A stretch of 64,000 bases of DNA. Source: Thaumatotibia leucotreta (Eukaryota > Arthropoda > Insecta > Lepidoptera > Tortricidae). Position 1 is the first letter of the stretch; each line of letters opens with the position of its first letter. Under the pieces are notes generated by a model. That model did no database searches. It had not been told where the DNA came from and saw only the letters and a list, made by a program, of their open reading frames with translations. Of this stretch, positions 32,916-44,450 are shown piece after piece. The stretch lies in NCBI GenBank assembly GCA_025490895.1, contig JALPQI010004248.1:1-64000 (forward strand), in the 5' to 3' direction. Position numbers and translations under genes: made by a program.

Positions 32916-35101
32916 TTAGCTATTTGTATTTTGTGTTTATTTTTATATTCCTTAGCATCAGACCATTTTTCTCAGTTTTGCACCACCTACTATCAACTTT
33001 TACTTTCTTATCTCCTCTACCCATGGTTGTCTGGAAGAGATCGCTTTTTAGCGATAAGACCGCCTTTTGTTTACCTCTTTCAAACATGTATTTTATTATT
33101 TGTTTTGTATTTGTCTTTGAGGTGATATAAAGATTATAAATATTAGATGTCATATACCAAAGAAAAACCAAAGAAATATTTAGTTAATAAATAATTTGAT
33201 TTGTACTTTCGCAATATGTTCAGTGATATAAAGAGTTATTGTATTGTATTGTTGATAACATTTGACAGATAGTATTGTTTTCGACATTTGTTTTCACATT
33301 CCTATTCACATACAATCGGACCTTTTCGAAACTTTGGAAGATGTCGAAGTGTATTTACCGGACGAATGTATTTTAATTTATGGTGTATGTAAATATGGCA
33401 AAAGATGCTTTAGATTTGTAAATAGTCAATTCCAGCTGTTAGCTGTATTATACTGTCGCTTATGCACAGGTCCACTGTTTGAAATAATAAAAGATTAGAA
33501 AAGGCTAATTGTTTTCTATATCAACTCATTTAAAGAGATAGTTCCGTTTATATTATTAACTATAAATTATTGAGCAATCGACTCAGTTTTGACATTTCGT
33601 CGTTGATTATTCTAAATAAGTTTATTAGAAGAGATCGTGTACCTACACACTAACTTATGTTCACACTGCACTGGTACTTTATTTGTATGCCAGTAACGAC
33701 TACATCTGGAATAGTTTTTTTTTGGCATGACGCACGATGATTTATGGAAATATCTTAATTTATGTATATAGTGGACATTAGTGGCTATGTATGCATATTT
33801 TTTTTGTAGGTGTACCTCCGTGTGAAATAAAAAAAAATATGGAAAAAAAAAACAAAAAGCCTTTTTTTATTATGAAAAATAAGGACAAGATGCAGATTAA
33901 AAATATGCATTTTGTAGTTTATTTTATTGTTATCAAACACAATTTTGTTTGGTTGATCTTACTTGAACAGTTTACGAAATATGCCACTTTCAATGGCACC
34001 CTGTATATTTAACATTATCTTGAATAACTCTAAAACAAAAGAAGATCTAGAGCTGATATTAAGCATGGAGTATTCTTAGGTCCTGCTAGTACACCACCTA
34101 AAATATTGACCTCATCCGTGGGGTAAGGCACCTCTTGTTCGGTAAGGCTGCTAAACCCTTTAATGTAGTTATTATCTACAATTACTTTTTTTTTCTTAGC
34201 GCGAACGTTTTGCCAATATTTAGTGAATAGCTTTAACGTAACCTAAAATTTGTTTATGTTTTGACAAAAGGGCACTTTATGAAATGTCGTATCTCAAAAT
34301 ATATATAACTTACGGTGATGCAACGTAGCTCAAATCCTTTCAAATTTAATGTTCTTTCTTAGTTTTATAGCAATCAGTATCAAAAAGATAATAGATTTTT
34401 AGTTAAACGTCAAAAACTAAAAAAGTGCGATTTTTTTTCCGTTTTTTACGTCCTATGCCCAAATTATTTTTTTGTTTTTCTTTTAATATGCATTTTCGTA
34501 TATATCTATAAGGCCTTTATAATATACCAAAATTGCAGCTTTGCAACTCGACTTGCGATTTGTATGAAAAACTTAGATAGCGGGCCTCCTGCCTTTGGAA
34601 TTTCGGGTTTATACTTTCAACTGCAAAGTTTACTGACCTAATTTTACCCTTAAATTAAAGAAAATTAAGTGCGCTTTAAGGTCATTATTGCATGTTTTTT
34701 GTAGCATAATTAGGTGAGGCGATATTAAGTCGAAAACGTTAGCAAAACACAAAATTTTAACTAGTTTACAAAAAGGGGCACTTTTTAAAGTCTCGAATCT
34801 CTGAAACTATAAGGCCTACGGTAATGCATGTTAGCTCAACTTGTTGGAAATTTATTAGTCTTTAAACGTTTATTTACATATGATATCAAAAAACTTAAGA
34901 TTTTTTAAATAAAAATCAGAAACTAAAAAATGGCCGTAAATTTCGCAGTTTTTCACGTACTACCCAGCTAGCACAACTTTTTTTTGCTTGCAAAATATGG
35001 TTTTATACTGTCCTATGGTGTCTAAACAACATACCAAAAATGCAGCGATACTACTTGATTTGCGAGTTTAGAGTAAAATTATGTACGATTTGACCGTACT
35101 A
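31343..35101. repeat. Giant inverted repeat: two ~1.5-kb arms around a ~0.78-kb loop
   Basis: The left arm 31343-32813 is the reverse complement of the right arm 33598-35101. The outer ends are TAGTACGGTCAAATCGTA (31343) and TACGATTTGACCGTACTA (35084). By eye the inner ~550 bases of each arm are about 95-98% identical and the outer part about 80-90%, with a non-matching block near 32160-32255 versus 34160-34250. Within it, CAGGGTGCC at 32411 and GGCACCCTG at 34004, each next to TATA, look like the ends of an inner element. The left arm also holds two diverged copies of a ~510-bp unit (from 31355 and 31867). No transposase is seen. Transcribed in Pde11 intron 1, it could form a long duplex. 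Confidence 0.85.
32831..33597 (+). other. Loop of the giant inverted repeat: (TA)n, LINE tail, small frame
   Basis: A (TA)n tract covers 32835-32906. 'tggttgtctggaagagatcg' followed by 'ctttttagcgataag' (33023-33061) and the following T-rich sequence to about 33135 match the 3' end of a common lepidopteran LINE. 'ataaatattagatgtcatat' (33136-33155) matches the SINE tail at 10979. A 78-codon frame at 33262-33498 (FETLEDVEVYLPDECILIYG, then VCKYGKRCF) looks coding-like, but I do not recognise it. Confidence 0.5.
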
Positions 35102-36710
35102 TACGTGTCAAACATTCAGCTTTCCTTTCGACAGTGAATCATACACGACGGGTATAATAGCGCCGATTAATATCTAATTATATTCGCCCACAATTTATAA
35201 GCATCCACGTAAATATACATAAATCAGTGCGGACATGGAAACCTGTGATCTATTTCGGAAATTTGAATTAATTTATCGAACCGAAAAATTGATACTGAAT
35301 GCCAATTCACAGAATGCATATTAAATGTATGCGCTTCAATCATTGACAGTAAAATTTATGCGATCGTTATTAATATGTTGATCCTCATTCATTTGACTGT
35401 TGGAACCATTTCCATAAATGGCTTTGTGACATGCTAAATATATTTCGCTTACGTTTTCGGTGTTTCTCTTTGATCACTTTAATGTAGCATTATCATCGTC
35501 TGTTATATGTCTTTGAACTGTGTTACAATATTATACATACAATACGGGTTTCAAAGTAATCACGTCTAAACATAACCTATTCAATAAATAATTGAATTTT
35601 CAACCATAGAGAAAGGAAAGTAAGACGCGTAATACTAATGAAAAGATGTTGCCCGCTGGTATGACGACTGAAGATGCCGGATCGTTTTAACCATTGCACT
35701 TACTTATAAACGAAAGATACATTAAAATTTTGAAAGAGCATTCTTTGAGCATCTGTGAAAAATGAAAAAAAAAACGCTTTGCAACTTGTCCGTCTTTTAC
35801 AGCGACTGTTAATTTTTTCGGCACACAAGATAACAATCACAGATGTCATATATACCATAGATCAAGCAAACCAACGTATCTACTTAGCGTGTCAAATGAA
35901 CTCAGTGAAATCACTGAGTTATCCGTCTTTAATCGCAGCTTGCAGGTTTCGGGCGTCAAATTTTGTAAGTTGAAGTGAACAAAAACATTAATAATGCCTA
36001 CTTAAGTAATATTAATTGCAACAACACACAAAAATATGAATACTCAAGGGCCTGAGACATATTTAAAATCATAGGCAAGTAACAACTTCAGTACAAAATC
36101 TGACACGCTCGGCCGCCATACAAATGAATGAACTTGTTTCTTCTATCCAAATCTAATTCTGTGATGACAATTGTACGTTGAAATTCAGATACAAAGGTCT
36201 TAAAATTGTATAACCTCCTATGGCCACTGACAATAAATGGTAATATGAAGAGAAAGCTCTAAATAAAAAATAAAAAACTATGCAAATGTCATTAGGACTC
36301 AGGAGAATAGGACCGACAGAATGAAATTTTGTGTTAATTTATCTGTTCATTATGATTTCGTGTTCATCTTTTTGACATATTTTTTTTATATTTATGTTTT
36401 ATTATTTTTTTATTCAAGGAGATATAAAAGAACTGTTGTCATTTACCTGTTTACTCAGTTACACACCCGTGCTGGACTCTAACGAAAACAAATCAACGAA
36501 TTACTTCCTATGTTTTAAGCGTCTGAATAGCCCTTTGTCTATGCCATAACGAAGCCCGATAATTAAACTTGTGTTCTCGAATTCCTTATAACGCTAATAT
36601 TCATTAGCGATATAAAGCCTTCAGACATTCCCGCCAAATGAAACGTTCCAATTATAAGTAACGACGCATTTGCACGTGCTCGCATCATTTTCAATTACGT
36701 ATAAAATATA
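35102..36710. other. Intron sequence, nothing recognised
   Basis: AT-rich, no supported gene or element. Confidence 0.4.
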
Positions 36711-36799
36711 TTAAGACCAGCTGTACACCTGTAAGTTCTAACGTAAGTTATAGGGACGGAGCTATACTAAGAAATGAGAGGTGAATATCACTATCAAGA
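36711..36799. mobile_element. Half-copy of the MITE at 30400
   Basis: 'cagctgtacacctgtaagtt' through 'gaggtgaatatcactatc' matches the left half of 30400-30536 and stops at its centre. Confidence 0.7.
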
Positions 36800-37090
36800 A
36801 CTTTTGCCGTGAGATTAATGTCGAAGGACTCGAAGGACTTTACTTCCCTCCCTCTAGCTCGTACGAGTACGCGCGGGATGGATACATAATAAAGGCCATG
36901 TCACACCGGATGCGTATGCAAGACGTGCACGTTGTAAAGTATGTAATTGTCATATTAGATGGCACACAGCATGCGTGGCGTGCACGTGCGCGTGACGTGC
37001 AAGCGGTGTGCCGTCTACTATGACATATCTGTCGCTACAACCGCACGCCACACACATGTGGTGTTGGCCCAGCCTTAAATCCGTGTTACC

Positions 37091-37366
37091 ATCATCATCA
37101 GCCTATGATAGTTCACTGCTGGACGTAGGCCTCTCCTATTAACCATGCGCACAGACGCAGTAGGAGGCAAATGCCCATAATCGCCACGCTGGGCAAGCGG
37201 ATTGACGATCGCAGTAATGTGTCCACTGTGATGACGCTGCTGCCCATCATCATTCTTTTATCAAATAATGATCAGTGACACTTCAATCCCTTAGTCGACT
37301 TTTACGACACCCGCAGGAGGAGTTGGGGTGGTGACAAATGTATTCTTACTGCCGTCACCACACGGC
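37091..37366 (+). repeat. Dispersed lepidopteran repeat, copy 2
   Basis: Same as the repeat at 23309 across its length, about 90% identical by eye, with the same (ATC)n start and 'ccgtcaccacacgg' end. Confidence 0.75.
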
Positions 37367-37614
37367 CAAATCCGTGTTAAACTCACGGTAAATCATGGCA
37401 AGCACACAATATACATGGTTATAAAATAATTGGTAAACAATTGTGCATCTACTACACTTGTATTTACGATACGCTACGCTGTGCTCAATGAATGGACGCC
37501 TGCATGCGTATTTGATTGATCGTCAATGTGCTGAAGTGAATTAGGTACCTACTGCTAGTGATGTAATACTTTCGGATGATAACAAAACAACGTATTGATA
37601 AATACAGGGTACTC

Positions 37615-38098
37615 GCGAGCATTCCGAAAGATTTTAACTATGCATTCTAGACATCAAAATAAACAAAAAATATTATGAGACCTAATGTCAATTCCACCAA
37701 AAAAAAATTTTTTTTCTTTTTTTTAGGCTTTTTGAATAACATTTCCAGTACTTTTTATCATAACAACAATTTGTTTAAATTATTTATTTCAATTGTTTTT
37801 TTTAGGTACAGGATTTTTCGTCAAGTCTATTCGTATTTTTTGATTGTCAGGCAAAAGGTGTGGTAATATTAGAACACATTGTGATAGCATTGTAATCAAA
37901 AATAAGTTAAATGACGAGTTACGTCGAAAAACTTATTTCGAAAAAAGGTTGATTGATTGAAGGTTGAATGGTTGGTTGGTTGATTTCCTGGATTCGGCTT
38001 GGTTTCAGAGATATCTGAAACCAAGCCGAATCCAGGAAATTTTATATAACATTCAAGACTCTAAATATGGTCAGGAATCCAGCATTAAAAGCACCCTG
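37615..38098. mobile_element. TA-flanked CAGGGT…CACCCTG element
   Basis: CAGGGT at 37615 and CACCCTG ending at 38098 are each next to TA. The termini are short, so the boundaries are tentative. It contains a perfect 27-bp hairpin at 37983-38040. Confidence 0.4.
37983..38040. repeat. Perfect hairpin: 27-bp arms, 4-base loop
   Basis: ATTTCCTGGATTCGGCTTGG plus TTTCAGA is followed by GATA and then the exact complement, TCTGAAACC… ending AGGAAAT. There are no mismatches over 27 bp. It is in the sense orientation of Pde11 intron 1 as well as the opposite one. Confidence 0.9.
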
Positions 38099-38134
38099 TA
38101 TATAAACCACACGTCGATCGTAGTTCGCAGTAGG

Positions 38135-38490
38135 CCTTCAGAGACTGACCAATGACAATGTATACCTACTTAGCTACTAGTATGTCAAATTTTGTGTCAT
38201 GCCACTATGACTACTACATGACTACTACTAACTATGAATGAATGAATGAATGAATGTATTTTCTTTTTCTACTCTTTTATATTTCATCAATTCATTCAGA
38301 GGCTGACCAATGACAATATATATGTAAAGCTACTTAGCTACTACTATACCTGCCGCAATCTGGCGACTGAAGGTGTCTTGCTATCTACGTTACACTTGTT
38401 AGTTCCAGGTCAGAGTGAAAGAGATAGCAGTATGCCGTCAGTCGCCAAATAGTTTGCGACAAGTATAGTATGTAAAATTTTTTGTCATGC
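38135..38490 (+). repeat. Tandem duplication, second unit split by a MITE
   Basis: Unit 1 (38135-38205) contains 'gactgaccaatgacaatgta', 'cttagctacta' and 'aattttgtgtcatgcc'. Unit 2 (38296-38490) contains the same words, but a MITE separates 'cttagctacta' from 'aattttttgtcatgcc'. A (GAAT)n microsatellite lies at 38236-38257. Confidence 0.7.
38347..38465. mobile_element. MITE inserted at TA (119 bp)
   Basis: TACCTGCCGCAATCTGGCGA pairs with the right end TCGCCAAATAGTTTGCGAC. TA lies on both sides (38345-38346, 38466-38467). The uninterrupted unit at 38135 shows the empty site. Confidence 0.75.
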
Positions 38491-38538
38491 CTTTGATTAA
38501 ACATCAAACAAACACTTATTTATTATCTTATTAAATTA

Positions 38539-38645
38539 TCCCCTTATTCATAAACGTCTGCTAACTTAACAAGCCGCTAATAATTGTTTGTCCCTTTCGG
38601 TCTTAACAATGTGTCCATAAGAGCAAAAGGGACAAACAATAATTA
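38539..38645. mobile_element. Right-truncated copy of the 2701 MITE
   Basis: It starts TCCCCTTATTCATAAACG after TTA and matches the 2701 element until 'aacaataatta', where the right arm should continue with 'acggcttgtt' but does not. Confidence 0.7.
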
Positions 38646-39215
38646 GTTACTCTTTATTATTTAACCAATTACGGCCGTTACGTTTTACTGCGCCGGATGA
38701 TTTATCTACCAATCCAAATATATAATAAATATAATACGATTAACCAACGTTATTAGGGAAACTCACATAAAACATTCATCAAATAAACAATCTGACTGGC
38801 AGGTCGTATAACAATCCGATACTGCCATAAACAAACGCCGACGCATACTCGTAATACATGATATATACAAATATATGGCATTATAAACAATGCTTGAAAC
38901 GTTGCCTTATTTTCGAGCATACATTTTACGTATTGACATTAAATTGAAAAAAATAAAAAAAGTGTACAGATGGTGCCTTTTTCGGCTCTAGTGCGAGAAG
39001 TGGCTCATTTTATGTCAGGTCCAAAACTTCGGAGAGCCATCTGTACTAAAAAACGTCGTACGAGACACATGCAAAAAGGAAATTCGTAACTCGTGTCGAT
39101 TTAAAACGGATTCGGATTTCCTATTTTTCGTACTTGTGTCGTAATATACTATTTTGTTTACTGATCACCTCAATTCAACAACAACAAAGGCAAGATGGAA
39201 CAATAAAGACACTAA

Positions 39216-39322
39216 CCCCCTTATGCATAAACCTCTGCTAACTTAACAAGCCGCTAATAATTGTTTGTCGCTTTTGCTCTTATGGACACACTGTTAAGAC
39301 CGAAAGGGACAAACGATGATTA
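39216..39322. mobile_element. Second right-truncated copy of the 2701 MITE
   Basis: It starts CCCCCTTATGCATAAACC after TAA and ends at 'aaacgatgatta', nearly the same point as the copy at 38539. Confidence 0.7.
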
Positions 39323-39890
39323 TAATGTGTTTCTTTTATTATTTTATTGGTAAAATAGTACCTATAGATTCGTTTCCGAATATGGTCTTAGGCTGATTGA
39401 ACGCACCGTAATTGAGTTTTATTATGCCCCTGTCACACTGTTAACGATAATCGTTTCCACTTCTCGTATCGCCTTCTATTACATCTAGAATGTGCACCTT
39501 ATTCCGCAGGAAATAAGGCAGTAAAATTACAAATTTTAGCATTCGAAGTTATGTCCTCATAAACGGTAGCATGCAGGTAATCGCTACCTGTCTAATTAGA
39601 ATATTTCAATTATTATTAGCTATCAATTTATTTTATTATCGTTATTTATGCGCGAATAAAATAGAAACGGACTTAGATAATTAGCATTTGATAGGAGAAA
39701 AGTAAAGAATAAAATATTAAACGGATCGATTGCAAACAAATTGTACATAGTTAAAATCACGATTTTTTCCATTGTGTTACTAAAGTTACTCATACAAACT
39801 ATATGGGTAACTTCGTAACACAAACATGTGGTCAAAATGTTAATTAAAGCATTTAACTACGAGTATGTACTTTTTTTTCAATCGAGCCAA

Positions 39891-39976
39891 ACAACCTTGG
39901 TGGACACCAAAAAGCCTATAGGCGTAACCTCATTGTTTCTTCTATTGTGCCTGGAGTAGTGTCCGCCAAGGTGTTA
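39891..39976. mobile_element. Short foldback element (86 bp)
   Basis: 'aacaaccttggtggacac' pairs with 'gtgtccgccaaggtgtt'. No coding capacity; flanks show no clear duplication. Confidence 0.5.
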
Positions 39977-40051
39977 AACGTTTGTTGAAAGGTAATATCA
40001 ATCAATACATCAATAATTAGGTACATCAGTGGTAATAAGGTCGAAAATGGT

Positions 40052-40073
40052 AAATCACATTTTTTATTGACTG
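40052..40073. mobile_element. Right-end remnant of the 24410-type element
   Basis: 'aatcacattttttattgactg' followed by TA matches the right end of the mini element at 24410-24484. The left part is missing. Confidence 0.45.
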
Positions 40074-40079
40074 TACACT

Positions 40080-41015
40080 AAATAATTCTAAGCCTGATTT
40101 AATGCATCCCCCTTATTGTACTTGCACGCTCGCACTCTGTATGATTTACATAAATAGTCTTGAATGTTAAGTCATTCTTGAGAACCCATAGAAAATTAAG
40201 TACGACCGTTGCCGCCTTCTAATCCGTTTACTGGGTGCAGAATTAGTATATTGCGATACAAGTGTGAATAATGTACGATACGTTAAACTATGTTTTACAG
40301 TATATTATGAACAATTTAGGTTTCTATATTTTTAAAGTTTGTTATGAATTCTAGAATATTGTCGAGTTATTTAGTGAGTGATTGGTTAGATTATGCTTAT
40401 GAACACGCTTTTTACATTGATTGAAACTATCGCTTTTTAACATTGTCCTGACGTTTCAGGCAAGATGATATGCCAATGATCGCTGGAAGACTGTTTGTCG
40501 TTAAAATAATACGCGTATTTGGTAAAAGACTATTATATAAATAGTAATAAATAAAAAAATGGCATTGAAATCATGCATAGATCATTTTGAACGCCCAGTC
40601 TGGTCGTTTTGGTTTTATTCTTCCTTACGGGTGTTTTTACTACTCATTTACGATACAATTACTTTTTGGAAGCCCTCTTCCAAGATATTACAGAGCAACA
40701 TTAAAGCATTATTACCATTTACTTTCCTGCATATTTACATTATAATGGAGATCTTACAGTTCGGTATTATACATTAAATGTTGCGTGTAATTGAGTTTTA
40801 GTAAAATTAAATATCATTAGCGTTTAAAAACTTGATATCAGAATAGAGTCAACCTTTTCATTTTCGTTCTGATATTCAGTTTACGATCAATTCTGTGTGA
40901 TATAGGTATCGAAACATATCATCATATCCACCGAAGATCAAAGTGGGAAATCAAAGATAATCAACAAAAAAGTTTGAATTAGAATTCAAAAGCGCGTTAT
41001 AGAAACAAAATAAAA
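40080..41015. other. Intron sequence, nothing recognised
   Basis: AT-rich with no supported gene or element. The 72-codon frame at 40559 has no recognisable motif. Confidence 0.4.
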
Positions 41016-41022
41016 TTAAATG

Positions 41023-41298
41023 TTTAACAGACTGCAACCATCGTAGGTCGCGGAAAACCGGTAAACGATCTGTGTACCGGTTTATGATTCCGTTAATTTT
41101 ATGAGTAAAGATTTGACTAGAAATTGACAACTTTGTAAATCCTACAAAAAAAAGTAAATGTTTAACAGACTGCAAGTACCGTAGGTCGCGGAAAACCGGT
41201 AAACAATCTGTGTACCGGTTTATGATTCCGTTAAATTGTGAGTAAAGATTTGACTAGATATTACCAACTTTATAAATCCTACAAAAAAAAAACTGTCG
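41023..41298. repeat. Two tandem 138-bp units
   Basis: The unit starting 'tttaacagactgcaa' occurs at 41023 and again at 41161, about 93% identical. Each unit contains an internal inverted pair, AAACCGGT … ACCGGTTT, separated by about 16 bases. The minus-strand frame 40951-41175 shows the repeat as duplicated LQSVKHL. Confidence 0.85.
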
Positions 41299-41299
41299 G

Positions 41300-42525
41300 G
41301 GAGGTTAATCGCCATAACGTTATAATTCACTTCTAGATTCCACAAAATATGGAATTGATAATGGCAAAGGCTAACCAGACATTAAATATATATCAAATCA
41401 TGAAATCAATGAACTTTTGCGTGTGAGTTAGTTGAAAAGGTGCACTTCATAATGTAGTTGAAAAATTTAATTCTACCAATAATTCATTTTAATGCGGCAT
41501 TAAATATAGTTTTTGTACACTTTGATGATATACGACATTGTTCGTAATAGAAAGTATAAAAGCCTTAGAAATATTGTGCTTTATGATCTATTTTTCACAA
41601 AATAACAAAGAAAAAAATATTGTTTTCCCTTCGTTAGCTTAGTGAAGTACATTTTTTTGGAAGATATGAATAGTAAGTGTATTTTACAATGAAAATGCCT
41701 CTCCCTTTATAGCGTATTAATAATTGCTACAAATAATATAAAAGTGAGTGAGTGAGAATGAAAAACATTTATACAAGACATTGATTTACAAGTACCATCC
41801 ATACATATTACACACGTTGGATTAAGACGAAACCTGATATTTTAAATTAAAAGTAATTATTTGTTATATATTTATAATGGCTGTATATAACAATACTTAT
41901 TTAAGTATGTCTATTTATTAAATAAATGAATAATAGAAATATTTAAAAAAATTTCACCTGAATTTAAATTCAACAATATAAATCTCAATTGAAACTAAAT
42001 TTAATAATTAAAAATACATAATTTTAGGTACTTGACTGTAATGTATGAATATGAAAAATCGGGAGGGAATCACTTGGGGCTCTAGGAGGTCAAAAAACGC
42101 TTAAAGAAGGGTCACGTGGTATGGGTATGTCCCCTAATAAGAGCGGCATTTTCTATATTCAAATCTATCATATTCGCTACCAGGCGTTTATGGCTCATTA
42201 TGCTCAGTATGTTTTGGCTGTAACGTAACAGCAAAATTATTAAACATTAAATACCCCTGTCACGTCCTCTCGAACATAAAAGGGGTGTTTTGTAACATAC
42301 CCGCTTTGATTTAGTGTCTGTGCTAACCAAATAAATGTCTCAATGGCTCAGCTAGCTGAAGCTACTAACTGTCGAATATATTTTGTCGACGCAATATAGT
42401 AGGTATGTTACTACTACACGTGTCGGGGAGTATTGTTGCTGCCAAATATTTACTGTCCGTAGTTTATTTGATCGTGATTCACAAATCATTTTATAAATTA
42501 GGTACTTGATAAGAATAAAAATATT
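41300..42525. other. Intron sequence, nothing recognised
   Basis: Very AT-rich. No supported gene, RNA or mobile element. Confidence 0.4.
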
Positions 42526-42527
42526 CT

Positions 42528-42806
42528 GACTGCCGTGTAGTGACGGCAGTCAGAATACATATGTCACCACCCCGACTCCTCCTGCGGGTGTCGTAAGAGT
42601 CGACTAAGGGATTGAAGTGTCACTGACCATTATTTGATAAAAGATTGGTGATGGGCAGCAGCGTCATCATAGTGGACACATTACTGCGATCGCCAACCCG
42701 CTCGCCCAGCGTGGCGATTATGGGCATTTACCTCCTAATGCGTCTATATGCATAGTTAATAGGAGAGGCCTACGTACAGCAGTGGACTATTTTAGGCTGA
42801 TGATGA
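42528..42806 (-). repeat. Dispersed lepidopteran repeat, copy 3 (inverted)
   Basis: It is the reverse complement of the repeats at 23309 and 37091, starting 'ctgactgccgtgtagtgacg' on + and ending 'aggctgatgatgaag'. Confidence 0.75.
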
Positions 42807-43075
42807 AGAATAAGAATTATATTAATACTGAGAAAAAAATCAGCCCATAAAGGTTTAATAATGTCGTAAACTCGTACGTACTGTGTTCGTGTTACTTAAA
42901 AGCAGTACAAAAAAAAACGATTATTGATGTTATCGAATTCATTTGTGAGTACAATCGCCAACAAGTATATCGGATTTTACCTTTGCTACTCTGATTATAA
43001 TACATTAGTAGGTATTTTGTTAACATCGTGTATAGTTATCCAGACCTTGTTTAGTTATAAATATATTTAATGAGG

Positions 43076-43333
43076 GTTTTCTCGAAAACGTATTCAACCA
43101 GTTGGCGCCACTTAGCCGTAAGGTCCCGCTAAGGAACACAATTAATTTATCTAGCCTCAAAGAAAAACTAACTAGAAGGTATTTTTATTTTTTTATATAA
43201 TTTTATTAACTCGTACAAAAGACTCGTAAAAAACACGAAACTATAGGCGTTCTGAGAATTTAAACAAGTTTCTGGACCTGACGCCTCAGTGCTGCCGTCC
43301 TGGTGAACGTCATTTCATAAAACCCTCATTAAA
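43076..43333. mobile_element. MITE with TTTAATGAGGGTTTT ends
   Basis: TTTAATGAGGGTTTT at 43076 and its complement ending at 43333 enclose 'ccagttggcgccacttagcc' and 'tgctgccgtcctggtgaac'. The arms are short, about 15 bases. Confidence 0.6.
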
Positions 43334-43589
43334 TTAATTAGCTAACTTAAATAGATTTTTGAAAAAAGTACTAAAAACAAGAGCCATTCGTGATACCAAC
43401 ACCTGTATTCAATTCAACATCTATGTTATACCGATATTTACCGGTTAATCTAATTAACAATCTGCTGAGTTCCATTATCCACACGCAATCCATGACCTTA
43501 ACCGCTTATTTCGATTCATTGAACGTAGCCGAATAAAGTGCTAGAAGGCAAGTAAACAAGCAACAGGTGATCGCTAGCCTGAGGTCGAA

Positions 43590-43810
43590 CACCTGACCAA
43601 GTACGACATGTATACTGACGATATTAGTAACTATAGGTAGACTTTATTCCCTTATCATAAGGTCTATGAGGAATCAGTCAAGTGTGGACGGCATATACTA
43701 TCACCTCACGAAGCACGACATGTGTATGTGACATTAGTGGTGGACTTTATGCCCTTGCAATAAGGTCTGTGAAGATTCAGTGTGGACGACGGTATGTAGA
43801 CGTGCGATTT
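43590..43810 (+). repeat. Diverged tandem pair, ~112-bp unit
   Basis: 'cacctgaccaagtacgacat' (43590) and 'cacctcacgaagcacgacat' (43702) start two similar units that also share 'actttat.ccctt' and 'ataaggtct.tga'. The units are about 75% alike by eye. Confidence 0.6.
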
Positions 43811-44135
43811 AATATGCAACAGCACGTATGTTGATTATTGATAATGTTGATGCATGAGTTTAGTGGGTTGAATTGAATATCGACGTATAATTTAGTAAAA
43901 ATTACCCATTTATAATTTTAGTTAATGATTAGTTGATGATTATGCTAGATATCGATGGTTGTGTGGCTCAACCTCGTATGTAGGTACAGGGTGTGTGACT
44001 GAACCTCGAATATGAAATGTATGTATTTTGTGCAGAAATATATTTTTATGAGACAAATTATGTGTCGTTCATGAATGAATGTTCGCGACTCCGTCATCAT
44101 CATCATAACTTACTAACAAGGCTCTTGTCTCTAGC

Positions 44136-44260
44136 GGCCCTACCGCGAACATCGAAATCCGCTAATTTCAAGGAATTATGTCTGTGACTTTAAGGATTAG
44201 GACACCTTGGTGACAAATACAAATCCTCGAAAACGTTTTTGGAAGTTCGCGGTAGTAGTC
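44136..44260. mobile_element. Second copy of the 4895-type MITE
   Basis: 'ggccctaccgcgaacatcg' pairs with 'gaagttcgcggtagtag' at the right. It carries the same 'cctcgaaaac' word as the copy at 4895. Confidence 0.55.
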
Positions 44261-44289
44261 CAGGTTTCGTGGTCCTCAGCCAAGCTGTT

Positions 44290-44450
44290 TAGGAGTCGTA
44301 ACCAAAATGCCAATGCTGCCTTTATCGCACTAATACGAAGAATGATAGAAAGAGAAGACTACGACACGCTATCTGCCTAGTTGCCAATCGCTAACGACTA
44401 CGAGCGTTAGCGATTGGCAACTTGACTTGGCTACGCACTCAGGTAGGTAT
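44290..44450. mobile_element. MITE family C, copy 5, with internal hairpin
   Basis: It contains 'gcctttatcgcactaatacg' and the family C ends. GTTGCCAATCGCTAACG and its exact complement lie 8 bases apart (about 44387-44428), so part of the right arm is duplicated as a tight hairpin. Confidence 0.65.

Noticed and set aside
40559..40777. 72-codon hydrophobic frame that could be a membrane peptide
   Set aside because: AT-rich sequence readily gives hydrophobic frames; no supporting motif or neighbour.
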